A DNA stretch of 64,000 bases, from assembly GCA_013368375.1 (NCBI GenBank), contig JAACJP010000027.1:434001-498000 (forward strand), in the 5' to 3' direction. This document shows positions 1 to 11,700 of this stretch, one piece after another (the stretch's first letter is position 1; each line of letters opens with the position of its first letter). Source of the stretch: Tricholomella constricta (lineage: Eukaryota > Basidiomycota > Agaricomycetes > Agaricales > Lyophyllaceae). A program made the translations under genes and the position numbers. The notes beneath the pieces were generated by a model. The model did no database searches. It had not been told where the DNA came from and saw only the letters and a list, made by a program, of their open reading frames with translations.

Positions 1-1091
1 GGCAAGAACGCCTGGTGGGCGCTTGCCCTGCAATGGGCCTGCAGACGAGTGATGAGGACTATCAAGAGTGATACCGAGACTCACACTGAATGTCACCGTC
101 CATCACGGGAGCATTTGTCTGGCGGGAAATGAGAAACCAGGAAGAGGCAAACTTCAAAAGAGTTATCACGCGCCGGGCCTGCTACCAGACCTTTATTGGT
201 AAGTTCGGTGGCCCTGACGGCTACAGCCCGTACGTTATCTGAGGAGATACGAGAGCGTTTCGTTTAACGATGAGGATCAAATGATATTAGCGCCTGGAGG
301 CGGTGATATTGGGATGAGATGTGGGCGCGTCGCGGGGGAATTATTTGGCAGTGTTTCTTTCCAGAGTCATAATGATAACAGGAATAACATGTATCAATAT
401 CATCATCTTTCACCGGAACGAACGGGTTCCTGATGAGAAGGGCCCATGAAACAACCTCGGCAGTAGAGTCAGATTGGGAACAATTCAAGCAAGGGAATAG
501 TTTTGCTGCCATTGCTGGTAAGCAACTTGGGCAAGCCTCAGAACTTTTGGAGGCCATCTTTCGCCTTACATGCGTTTCGCCACAACAGTGATGAGATTTC
601 AAGTTTGACAGCCCACTAGCGTCGGATTTCAATTTCGCTGCCGCGGCAAATCAAACGATTTGCCGGTGTTGAAATTGCTCAGATTCCTGGATTGCCCATT
701 ATGCGTTTCGCGCGGACCATGTTCGTGAAGCGATGGTCCACGCAGAAACGGTCCCCTCTGAATCCGGAAGGATGGATGCAGATATCATAGATGCGCAGTC
801 ACACCAGGTAAATTGTCACGTTTTATGTAACAAGTCCAGGCTTCAACGTTTCAACCCACTCGCGACGAGCTCGCCGCCCACAACGACCTGTCCATCTGCC
901 ATCCCCTTAGACGCCCCGAGACCGCTCGTTACTATTGACAGGCCCCTGCGCTCTTTAAATTTTGTAACCGTCTTTTCTGCACGCCTCCACGCTTCTCCTA
1001 CTTCCCATTACCTCAAAGCGGCGTCTTCAGTCCGACACAGCTTCTTGCCCACGGGAAACGAGTTTTTTTTTCCATCTTCGACGGTTCCACC
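1..1091. other. Upstream region, no gene recognised
   Basis: No frame here resembles a known family, and the short open frames lack clean splice sites. The last 150 bases are pyrimidine-rich and lead into the start of the next gene, so they probably hold its promoter and leader. The first 120 bases could be the tail of a gene outside the window, but nothing supports this. Confidence 0.4.
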
Positions 1092-1851
1092 ATGCGCTCA
1101 TCGAATTTTTTGACCAAGTGCGCCGGCGTGTGCATTGTGTTGGGTTGTCTGGCAGCTAGCGCTTCAGGTGAGTGTTCCGAACGAGAGCCAGTGCTCCAAC
1201 TTTTCATCACACATTGACTGATTTCCGTCGTTTTAGCGTACTTTGTGATAACCGAGCCAACGCGCGACACACAGTGGACGATTGGCACGCCAAATCCCGT
1301 CTTCTGGCGCAAAGGTGTGCAGGACGGCATCGCCGAGTTTGACGTGGAAATGGCACGGCTGAATACAGATGGGCTCACCCTCGTCGCCAGAAACGGTGAG
1401 TAAGCCTTCGGTTCATCTATTGCCGGGGCCCAAGCCCTGAGCAGGCAGGGCCCCCATGATCCGCCCTGAAACTGACGTCTTTATCCGAAAATTGTATCTA
1501 GTACCCGCCTCCCGTTCGTCCCTGAACATCCTCCTGCAAGACGTCCCACCAGGCGACGATTACTTCCTCATCTTCATCAACTCAACGCACGGCGTCATGC
1601 ACGCGACATCGCCGCGTTTCACTGTAGCCGCGCCGGGCGCCGCGTCGTCGAGGAAGAGCCAGCTGCCGCCGGTACCCACTGCCGAAACGGTGACGGTCAG
1701 TGGATCGCCGAACCCAACACGTGGGTTTGCGACGACGCTTGCGGTGCTTGGAAACGGCGTCCGTGGGGGCTGGGGCAGTGCGAGCCAGGCCTGGGGCCTT
1801 GGGAGCGTGCTAGTGTGGTGTTTGGTCGGAGCTGCTTGGACGCTTCGGTGA
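1092..1851 (+). CDS. Kre9/Knh1-like GPI-anchored cell wall protein
   Basis: Three exons are visible: 1092-1167, 1237-1395 and 1502-1851, with GTGAGT donors and TTTTAG/TATCTAG acceptors; the phases join cleanly. The N-terminus is a signal peptide (a hydrophobic run ending near ALAS-type small residues). The next ~90 residues have the pattern of the Kre9/Knh1-like N-terminal domain common in basidiomycete Ser/Thr-rich GPI proteins: a 'TxxTxWxxGxPNPVxW' core followed by a 'FINSTHGVMHATSPRF' strand. A short Ser/Pro/Thr linker and a hydrophobic C-terminal tail suggest GPI attachment. The role is inferred as cell wall or beta-glucan related and surface-located. At about 195 residues the length is ordinary for the family. 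The start was chosen because it gives the signal peptide. Confidence 0.75.
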
Positions 1852-3591
1852 TCTTACGCTTCTTCTTAGACTGCGTCGGGCCGAGGCGGCGGCGCGGCTT
1901 GGGCATGAGCATGAGATGTCGCTTGGATTTGGGCCACCAAGCATCGCTACATCCTAGGTTGGAGATATCTCTTTTTTCTTTTGTGGTGCTCATCGATCAT
2001 CGGTCGAACGCGTGTACGGACGGACTATTTTTTCTCACGGCCGCCTCCCTACTCCGCCCGCGCATACCGCCGGTTCTCGCTCGCTCGTTGTGCCTGGACT
2101 TTCTTACGTTACTGGACTTTGCATTCAACCCCACTTTCCCCCCCAAGTACTACTCAACCAAGACCAACCTGACATCATAATTTATACACATACGCTCGCC
2201 CCGTATCAATACTGCCGTGCACCGTGCATCGCCATGGTTTACTAGAGGTCGCGTGGTACAACATCATTACATACATCCATACATCCCGTATTTATGTGAT
2301 CTAATTCCAAACCGCGGAGGATAGATAGATGGAAATAGCCTTGAAAGGATGCCCTTTACTTACTGTAACGTTATATGTACTGTTCTCTCAGTTACATACA
2401 AGGCAAGTACAGTTACTGTGACGAGGGTAGAACGATTCGGAGATGCACCAGCGACTCTACCAAGCGCTATAGAATCTCGAGGCTCGGATATCCACACCAA
2501 TTTTCGTATGACAGGTGTAATTCTCTGCGAATTACTGGAGGAGCACAATGTCATAATAATTCAAACCGGCGGGCTTACTACTGGCTTACTTCGCAATTGA
2601 GCGTGCGGGACTGAATCGGTTTCGCTTGAAGTTAGTTGAAGGCCTCTCCACAAAGCTGCCGTTCCCTTATTACGAGCACATCGCGGTAGTACCACGCACG
2701 GACAGCAAATACGCGCCACGGGGCTGCTGCTTGTATAAAAAAAAAGGAAGTCGCTCACATTCGAAATTTCTGGGAACGAAGGATGTAAATTCCCGTTCTC
2801 GGACTAGTACTACTAGTAGTACTACTTGTGTTTTTTTGTCCTGCAACTTGGTCGCATTGAGTGCGCAAAGGAGGGTGGGTCTCTTTATCGGCCGTCATGC
2901 GTGTGCGAGTGACCTCACTGTCAACCCGTGCGTCGTCAACTGCGCGTCCCAATGGGTGCCAGACGGGTGACGGGACCAGCGCGGCGCGTCCACTTCCGTC
3001 CTACATACACACCAACCAGCACAAGTATATCTCATCGCTTCGCCTCGTACACCGATACTTCCTCTTCCTCTTCCTAGTGCAGACTCGTCGCAGCCAACTT
3101 GAATACAGCCATCATCAATCCTTCCAAGCCTCCGAGTCTCCCCACTCATTCCCTCCTCCGAGTCGCTCTTCCTTCTACAAATACATACAAACCGCAAACC
3201 GCTCGGGCAATTACACCCCTTCGTGTGCGTAGATCGATGTGAGACCTGTCTATCTCGCGCACAGACAACCTCGCCTTCCTCGCCCTCCTTATCTCCTCTT
3301 CACTTCAGGCTTCCCCGTCGAGATCGAGATCGAGATTGTGTAGCGTGTCTGTGGCCGGTTGGGCGACCGCGTCAACAGCCAGTACATGCTCGTAAGGGTC
3401 TGAGATCAACCAACTGGGGCCATTACATTGACCTCGGCCGTTGAGTCGAGTGACCAACACCACTTTCCATAGACCAACGATGCTCAGTCCAGAAAAAAAC
3501 GTCTCCTTTGACAGTCCTGAGTCGTCTAAATTCAAAAGCAGATGAATAACAACCTCACAAAAAGGGTGGGTACACTTAATTGCTCAACTCC
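1852..3591. other. Intergenic region, no gene recognised
   Basis: This stretch holds the 3' ends of two convergent genes and about 1.5 kb of unassigned DNA. Visible structure is a palindrome near 2810, a segment at 2783-2840 that recurs near 13,875, and pyrimidine-rich DNA at 3050-3300 that resembles a fungal promoter or leader without a convincing gene after it. Confidence 0.4.
2806..2823. repeat. Perfect 18-bp palindrome
   Basis: AGTACTACTAGTAGTACT equals its own reverse complement. It lies inside a segment (2783-2840) that has a diverged relative at 13,875-13,922, so it may belong to a dispersed repeat rather than to a regulator site. Confidence 0.6.
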
Positions 3592-5547
3592 TCACTTATA
3601 CTCCTCCAACTCCTCTTCATCCACATCATCCAATGGCCAATTCGCCTCAACAACAGCATACACCTCCTCCGTCATCTCCTGGTCCTCCACACACGCCTTC
3701 AACGCCACCCGCTTCATCTCCTGACCGAATGCCTTGGCTTTCTCGTAGTGAGCGACGGGCACCCAGGTATCCCCCCCGTAGCCGAGATTGTCCCTCAGCA
3801 TACTCTCACCCCTATCCGCGTTCCCCAGTGCCTGATACAGCTCCTCCGCCGTCGCTTTCTCGTCCTCCGTGAACACGACCGGACACGGCGTCGTGCCGTC
3901 CTTTGCAAAATCCGCCCAGCCATCCACCATATCTATCAGCGCATACAACAAATTGATCGTCTCACCCTCCCACGCCGCAGTTGCATGGTTGAAGATGCGG
4001 CGCCGGAAAGTGTTCAACGGATACACCAGACCCGCGTGGTGCATCCTGTTATACGTCGCTGTGCTGAGGTTGTAATGATAGTGCACAAGCCGACGACGGA
4101 GGACCTCCCTCTCCCATTCTTGCTCTTCTTCCGGTAGCTTGTCAAAGTCATCAGGTAACTTAGGCTTGACCATACTCCGGGAGACCTCGTCTTCTTCGTT
4201 CTGGATGACGTCGGGCATACCGGCGTGAAGGAAGAGGGGGAGGACAGCAGCGTGCTGCCAGTCCAACAAGCTAAGGATATGCAAGCCGCTGGAATCTGTC
4301 GACACCTTGAGATTGCTGTCGGTGAGGTCCGGGTGGCGGATGCAGAAAGCGGTGAGGGAGCCATCGTCTGGAACGAGCGACGGTGCGAGACGCAAATAAC
4401 GACGAAGGTTCTTGGCGTGATCCGATGGTGGCTGCTTCTTGTATTCATAGTACTCCCGTCGGAAGCGTTGGTAAGGCGCCCTTGGTGAGCCAAATTGGTT
4501 GAGGTAGGCGAGCTCTTTCGTGGCTCCTGTGACCAGCACCGATGCGGCGTCTTGATCTATGATTGATTGGTTAATAATTCAAAGAGGCAGAGGAGAGAGG
4601 AGAGAGGAGAGAGTGCGTCGTACATGGCCCTCGGAATACGTCCAGTTGTTCTCTTCGTCCATACCACAGCGGCACCGATACATCAGGGCCTATACAGAAT
4701 CGCTTGTTCTCGAGCGAGATGCCCTCGTTTGCCTCTTCGAGCGGGATACCCTCATTACCAGATAGCTCCTTCAAGTCACTGGCGTAATAAATGCTCCCGC
4801 CAGCAGGAAAAGAGATAGACATCATCGTAGACTCCGTCTTCGCAAGCTGGTCCATAAGCGAGATGATCTCATCTTCCTTGAGGTCGAACCATATCTGGCT
4901 CAAGTCAGTGCCCTTAACGTACTCCATGAGAATGTACTCCGTCTCGGACTCGTTCTCTGACGTAAAGGAATACGCATAAACCCTTGGAATGGGGAGCCCT
5001 TTGGAACGAAGGAAGTCCATGGTTGCGACTTCGCTAGCGAGAGCGTACGCTTTGGGAATGAGGAGGGGATACGGGATGCGCGCGACGAGCTGGAAGCCGG
5101 TGGATAAGGTGATGAGGAAGGTACGGTTGAGCCCGCCCTCTCCGAGCTTTCGGAAGCCGACGATGTCTTCAGTCTTGCAGTGCAGTGCTGTAGCAATGAT
5201 TTTGAAGAGTCCGGGGACGTCGAAGACGCGCCTGCGCTCTCGAAGGCGAAGGGCGTCGTTGGCACTGAGTATGTCACGTTACGAATTAGACGAAGACGAG
5301 ACAAGATTCCGGAGATTTACAGGAAACGCCCGGTAGTGTAGTTGAAGAGTTCGTCCTCGAGATCTTTCATGAAAGACTTCGGGTCCAGCATATTAGAGAG
5401 TCGACGAGAAGGGAGTCGACTGGCCGTGGTGGTGATGGGGTTCCTCGTGAAAGAGGGGTTGAACGAAGAGAGTGGGCAGCGATGACGACGCAGAGACGCT
5501 GCAAGGAGTCGTAGGGAGGGGATTTTCGAACATCGAGGGCGAAACAT
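3592..5547 (-). CDS. AIM9: AIM9-like mitochondrial APH-fold phosphotransferase
   Basis: Three exons on the minus strand are read: 5547-5321, 5264-4624 and 4556-3592, giving about 610 residues. The first ~50 residues are Arg/Ser-rich and lack acidic residues, as expected for a mitochondrial presequence. The body is an aminoglycoside-phosphotransferase/protein-kinase-like fold: a glycine-containing 'LGEGGLNRTF' loop, 'ARIP' lysine/arginine strand, 'YILMEYVKG' hinge, the Brenner-type catalytic loop 'HPDLTDSN' and the metal-binding 'LLDWQHA'. The order and C-terminal 'MxxxGLVYPL' region match the fungal AIM9/Fmp29 kind (PKL/CAK family). Substrate is unknown. It faces the LINE insertion; only about 150 bases separate its start from the CAC repeat, so its promoter may have been altered by the insertion. 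Confidence 0.82.
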
Positions 5548-5670
5548 GGTGATAGAGAGCGCGCGCGGCGTCAACGCGGAGCCTGAGAGGCGCGACCTGT
5601 CACACAATGTCACACACGCGTCTTCACGTGTTATGTATGTTAAAGCTCGCGGCGACAACGCTCTCTCTTG

Positions 5671-5704
5671 CCACCACCACCACCACCACCACCACCACCA
5701 CCAC
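5671..5704. repeat. (CCA)n microsatellite
   Basis: About eleven copies of the CCA triplet occur in a row. It sits exactly between the AIM9-like gene's upstream region and the 5' leader of the LINE, and may mark the 5' junction of the element. Confidence 0.8.
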
Positions 5705-8700
5705 AATCCAATCTAATTCACTCTAATCCTATACTACCTGGCTATATGCTCTAATACTCATTGCTACCTTACTAAGACCCGTTAAATCCCACAAAATGCC
5801 GTTCATCCCTGGCCCCCTTCAGCCACCGCCTGTCTCAGATGACCGCGCCGAATCCCCTCCTCCCACATTCGACCCCTCTGTCCGCCCCTTCACTGGACTT
5901 GAGTTGACTGTGTCGGGACTCGACCGCACTGGCCCCCAGTCCGCCATTGACCATCTCAAGAAAATTATATCAAACCTCAATGACCAAGGCCAGGACCTCC
6001 CCGACCTTCAAGTCACCCCGGGCTCCTATCGCACGGCTCAGGACTGTCTGGACTACGCCACCGTCTCACTGTCTGGGCCACTCAAATCTTCTCCGCGCCC
6101 GGATATCCTTGAATTCGTGCGCAAAATTCTGGATGGTGTTGACGGCATCACGGCCCTATGGCGTATCCAGCACGGACCCGACAAAAGCCGCCAACTCGCT
6201 TTCACCACCAAGAACAAGCAAGACGCTGCTACCTTGAAGGACAAACTCGACAATATATTCCGTCACCAGCACCTTGACGTCCAGGCCACCACCATCGCAA
6301 AAACCGGTTCCCGTATCACATACACCTTTACCAGTCGTAGATCCGTTGAAAACCTCACCGCTAACAAACCCGTCATCGAAAACAGACCTGGCGGCGACAC
6401 AATAATCCTGACACCTATCGTCCCCCGTTATGTGCAGCCTGTATACGGCCTCGAGGTCGCTGTCACCAACGTGGGCGGCTACCCTCAAGCCCAGGTTATC
6501 ATCGACGCCTACATCAAGTCGAAGTACGGCACCGATGCCTGGCGAAGTAGCCGCCTCGAACTAGACGGAACTGTGTACTCGGCCATACTCCGCGACCCTA
6601 ACGTGACCACTTCCTTTCTCACAGATCCCTTCGAGGCATTCCCCGACGTCAACGAATCATTTAAACCCAACAAGCCCGACTATCTCTACAACCTCAACAC
6701 CGCCAGCCTCCCCACCATCACTTCCAGCTTCCGAAGCGTCAACGAAGAATCCCCATTCGTGCGGCAACAACTCGATGGCCTCGCCATACAAGTTCAAACC
6801 CTCACTCACGCCCTCAACAAGATCACCCTTGACCACCACGACCTCGTTGAAGCCATGAGGACAGCCCAGGACCGCTACACGAACATGTTCACCAACACCG
6901 TGATCTTCCAAATGAAACTCTCTCAACAACTTCTAGCGCAGAGCGACCTCAGCAGCCTTCGAAACTCGCTCTCCACCGCCCAGCTGCTACTCTCGCTCGC
7001 CACCTCGGAGGCCCAACGGAAAAATGTAGCCCAACACATCCTCGAGCTGAACCAACGTGTTTCGGAGGAGCAGAGGAACGTCGCCGCCCTTCGCCAGTCG
7101 GCCGACACCTTCCTCAACTCTCTCCTTCCTTCCACCATGTCCGCTACTAACATTGTCACCATCCAATCCCAGCCTCCCCTGACCCCACCGGGTTTGCCTG
7201 TTCCGCCCACTGTGTCTCACCCAAGCCCAGTCCCTCCGGATCAGCCTGGTAGCTCACCATCCCCGGGTTCAAAAAAGAGACCTCGTCATGCTAACGACCC
7301 TGACGACACGTCTCAAGCCTCGCACCTCTCCCATAGCGGTGCTTCGCTCAACCAGGACAACATGGAGGTTGACCCATCCCTCTATCCGTCCTTGCCGCCT
7401 GAGGTACGCTTCACTCTCCCTTCCTCATCTTTCCCTTTATCCAACCTGTTCAACCCGAAAGTGACTTTGGGGTCATTCGGCGTGAACCTCACACGCCACG
7501 TATCTCGAGCGCATATCTTGCGCAGCTATTTTCGGCTCTCGTCGTCTCGCTCCCTACGTTTCCTCCCCCAAAATTATCTCCATGACCCCCTTACGTCTCT
7601 TTCCTCATATATGCCTACAATCTCGCCTACTTATGCTACGCACCACCTCCCCTCCCTCTTTGTTCTTCTATCATGCCTCCTTTCCTTTCTTGCCTGGATC
7701 CCCTCTCATCTCGTGAGGATGTGTCCAGCGAATTATAGAGCCTCCTCAAGGGCCCCTCGCCCGAGATTCAATTTCGCTTTCTCGTCCTCTCTCGTCCTAA
7801 TTCTCCTTCTATTCTGTTCATTGTCTTTCGTGGCCGCCTCTGTCCCAATGGGAGGGTCCACCGTCTTTCGATCTGTCGCCATCAACGCCAATGGCTTGGC
7901 GGACCCCATGAAGGTCGCCGCCATCTCCGATATGTTACACTCAATAAAACCTAATGCGTTGATCATTGGCGAAACCAAGAGCTCTCGTCCTGTTTCCTTC
8001 CGTCTTAATCTTCGTGATTATTCCGTCCATGAGAATCCCGGTAAGCCCACTGGGCACCGAAATCGGGGCAAATGGGGCGTCATTGTTGCCGTGCACCGCG
8101 GCATCTCATGTGGCTCCCCTCTGCCTTTGCCAGCCTCCCTTGAGGGACGTGCAATTGCACTAGACCTCACGATCCCAACTACTAACAATCGTGGCTTCAA
8201 TCATAGGTTAATCGGCATTTACGCTCCCTGGGATCCCGGAACGGAACCCCACGAGTTCTGGCCAGAAATAGCCGATCTTTGCAATACCTCGCCCTATTCT
8301 TGGTCTCTCCACGGCGATTTCAATGCAATCCTCTCCTATTCCGAGTCGTCTGCCTCCACTCACCGAATCTCTAACTCCCGGGTCGCATACAACTCCTTTC
8401 TCCGTGCGACTTCCGGAGTTGATTTGTGGGCGCAAATTCCAGACCGGAATGCTCAACAGACGTTCACCTACAAGGGTCATAACTCCAATCCTGACTCGCC
8501 TGATGCAGACACGCCGCACATACGGTCTATCATCGATCGCTCTGCCGCCTCTTCTCACGGCATCGTCTCAGGATCTATCTCTGTTCTGCCTAACTTTATC
8601 CCCTCCACTGACCACCTGCCGACCCTCTCCCACCTTGTCCTCAATCCTCCACCCAACATCCAAGGCTGCCCTTCCATTCCCAGCGAAATCCCGCCCACCG

Positions 8701-11700
8701 CTTACTCTCCCCGCTTTCGCGTCCCTCACAAATCTCAAAATCACAGATTCGTCGCCTTTGCCGACGCCGTTGATCATCGATTAGATGAAACCACCCTAGA
8801 CGGCTCTCTCATCGTCGACGACTCCTCTTTTGACGAAGCCTACCATCAAATGACAGACATCCTCACCCTTGCTGCCCGCGAATCTTTTGACCTCCCCAGA
8901 TCTACTCCCAATACACCCAACAAGCCTATGAACCCGACCATTCGTGTTATTTTACGCGAACTGCGCCGCATTAATCGTTTAATCTCCGCCTTAAACACTC
9001 TACTAACCACAGGTCTCGACCATTACCCGTCGGCTCCGTGGGCTCCACGTTACTACTCATCGTTCCTGGCCTCCGTCCGTTTAACCCACTCCACCGAGGA
9101 ATTCCGCGCTTATCTCAAGACGCTCCGGCGGCACCTCAACCGGATTCGCTACGCTGAGGAGCGTGAATTTCGGCGTGAGGCGGACATCAAGCAATCCTCC
9201 CGCAAGATCACTACCGTCCTCAACGGCGGCTCCGCCAAACAACTATTTTCTCGTCACTTCTCAACCCTTCCGCTCGCCCTTTCCTCTGATCCCTCATCCG
9301 ACCCCGAACTAATCTTCACAGGCCCTGAACATGTCAAATCAATCACCCAGCAGTACTTTACCGACCTATATCACCGGACGCCCCGTCCTTCACAGGACAA
9401 ACCCTGGATGGACACCCCGTCCGTCCGCAGCATCGCAGCCCGGACCACACGCGATCCTTTCCCCTGGCCCCAGCCCCTTGACCTCGGTACCCTCCGCGTT
9501 CTGCTTTCACGCGGTAACGCTCGTCCCACCCCGGGTCCAGACGGCTGGGAAAAATGGTTCGTGAAACGCCTGTCGGATCGTGCGCTCAGCATCATTCTCC
9601 GCCTTGCCAACTATATCATCACCCATTCCCACTTCCCTGCCTCCCTGAAACCAACTAACATTTCTACTATTCATAAGCGTGGCCCTCCTCTTTTCCTATC
9701 CAACTATCGCGGTATAGCCTGCAATAATCTGCTTCTGAACCTCCCGTTCGCCTGGCTCAACACCCTCCTTGGACCCTACGTCGCAAAGCATGGCATCGTT
9801 CCTGAATGTCAAATCGCGACTCAACCCGGCGTCCAGGGGCGCGATCTCATCTCCTTTATTGCGCAGATACAAAAACATGCTGACCGGACCCGCACCCCAT
9901 TGTACATTCTCCAGCGCGACCAAAAGAAAGGCTTCGACATGCTTGAACCTGCCGGTTTCTACGATGCTATCGTTGCTTACGGTCTCCCCCGGTCCATTAT
10001 TGACCTCGACAAGTCATCCCAGGACCATGTTCCCTACCGCGTCAAAACCGCTTACGGGTTTACCGATCCTTTCATCGTTAACGGTGTCACCAAACAGGGC
10101 GGCTCCCTTTCTCCGCTTAAATGCACCCTAACCACCAGTCTTGGGAATCGGTGGATCTCAGATCTTCAACGGGACCAGCCCGGCGAGATCGTCATCCGTT
10201 CCCTCAATTCTGCTCGCCATTCCATCCCACATATCCCGCATGAACGCACCGCCCTTCGGGTCTCTATGGTCGAGGCCATGGATGATAGCCTCTTATTATA
10301 TTCGTCCATTCCTTTGCTAACCTCAATGGCGCGACATGCTGACCGCTTCCAGGCCACCTATGGCTGGGAAACGGAATGGCACAAAAGTGTCTTCTACGCT
10401 TATAACTCTCCATTTTATCCTAATTCTTCCCCCAACCCCGTCATTCCTATTCCTTCTGTTGACCCCGCTAACCCCTCCAGCCCCAGAACATCTTATAATG
10501 ATGTCCGTGTCGTCACCTCACACACAGTTTTTCTCCGCGTGCCTGTCGACCAACCCGACATCCAGTTCCAACGCCTTCATGACCTCATTTCTGACTTCGA
10601 TTTTCCTCCTCTTCACCGCCGTCTCCCACTCACCGCCCTGCGACGCCTAATCACACAGTGCCTAATCTCCAAAATCCGACCCCTCCTCGCCTTCCAACCC
10701 CTGACACCTGAACTTGCCCAAAAACTCGACCACCTTATTGCCCTCAAAGTCCATGATTACCTCGGCTTCCCTTTCAAATTCAACACCCTCCTCCTCTCCA
10801 CCCCCATCTCCCTTCGCGGCTTCGGATTCCCCTCTGTTGCGGTGCTCAACAACGCCCTCGCCGTTACCGGCCTCCAGCGTGACCTGAACCACCACATTCC
10901 CTCGTTTCGGCAATTGGCCCAACTAACACTCAGCGACTGGACTTGCCAACTCAACGGATGTGTTTCCCCCCTCTCCACTGATCGCCCCCTCCGCCACCCC
11001 TCCCCGTATCATACCTCCAAACACATTCCTTTCGCCTGGATCATAGCGCGGTCCGTCCTCGCTGACCTTCGTATTTCTATTTTTCCCACAGACCTCAGTC
11101 ATATTCTCGAAGGCTCCGTCAGCATCGCCCACCTATATAATATCTGCCGCTCCCTGCCCTCCTTTCCGTTGCCCCAAGACCATATCCCCACTCGGACCTT
11201 CAATAATTTCGAGCGGCACGGGTTTACCCACCTTGAACACTTCGGCCACTGGTCGTATGATCATCCACTCCTCATGCCCCTTACCTTCACCCCAACCAAC
11301 CCTTTTTCTCACCCGAATTCCTGCATCCGGCGCGACTGGCCTCTCTTCACCTCTTGGCTGCTCACGCTCTCATCCGCCATCCCTCATCTGTCGAAACCCG
11401 ACCCCCTCCTTCTACTCCCGCGCTCCACCCGTCAAAAGATGGCCGAATCCACCGTGGTCGAAACCCACCTCACTGCGCCCCCTCTTTTCCATCACCAAAC
11501 ACCTGACAACCTGTACGCCTCCGACGCGTCCATGATCGCTGTTCCCTTCACCCGTTCCTCCTCATTCCCCTCTGTTACCTTCGCTGTCGTCGCTAACAAA
11601 TCTGTTCTCTGCCTCTCCCTTTCCCAGTTTAGCAAATCCGCTTCAATCCTTTACGGCGAAGCCTATGGGATCGCCGCCGCTCACCTCCTCGCCCTTCATC

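Noticed and set aside
3580..4137. 185-codon open frame on the plus strand
   Set aside because: It is a shadow of the AIM9-like gene, which carries the catalytic motifs on the minus strand.
5317..5706. Poly-Trp start of a minus-strand frame
   Set aside because: The Trp run is the CCA microsatellite read backward. The real start of the AIM9-like gene is the ATG at 5,547, which gives a mitochondrial presequence.
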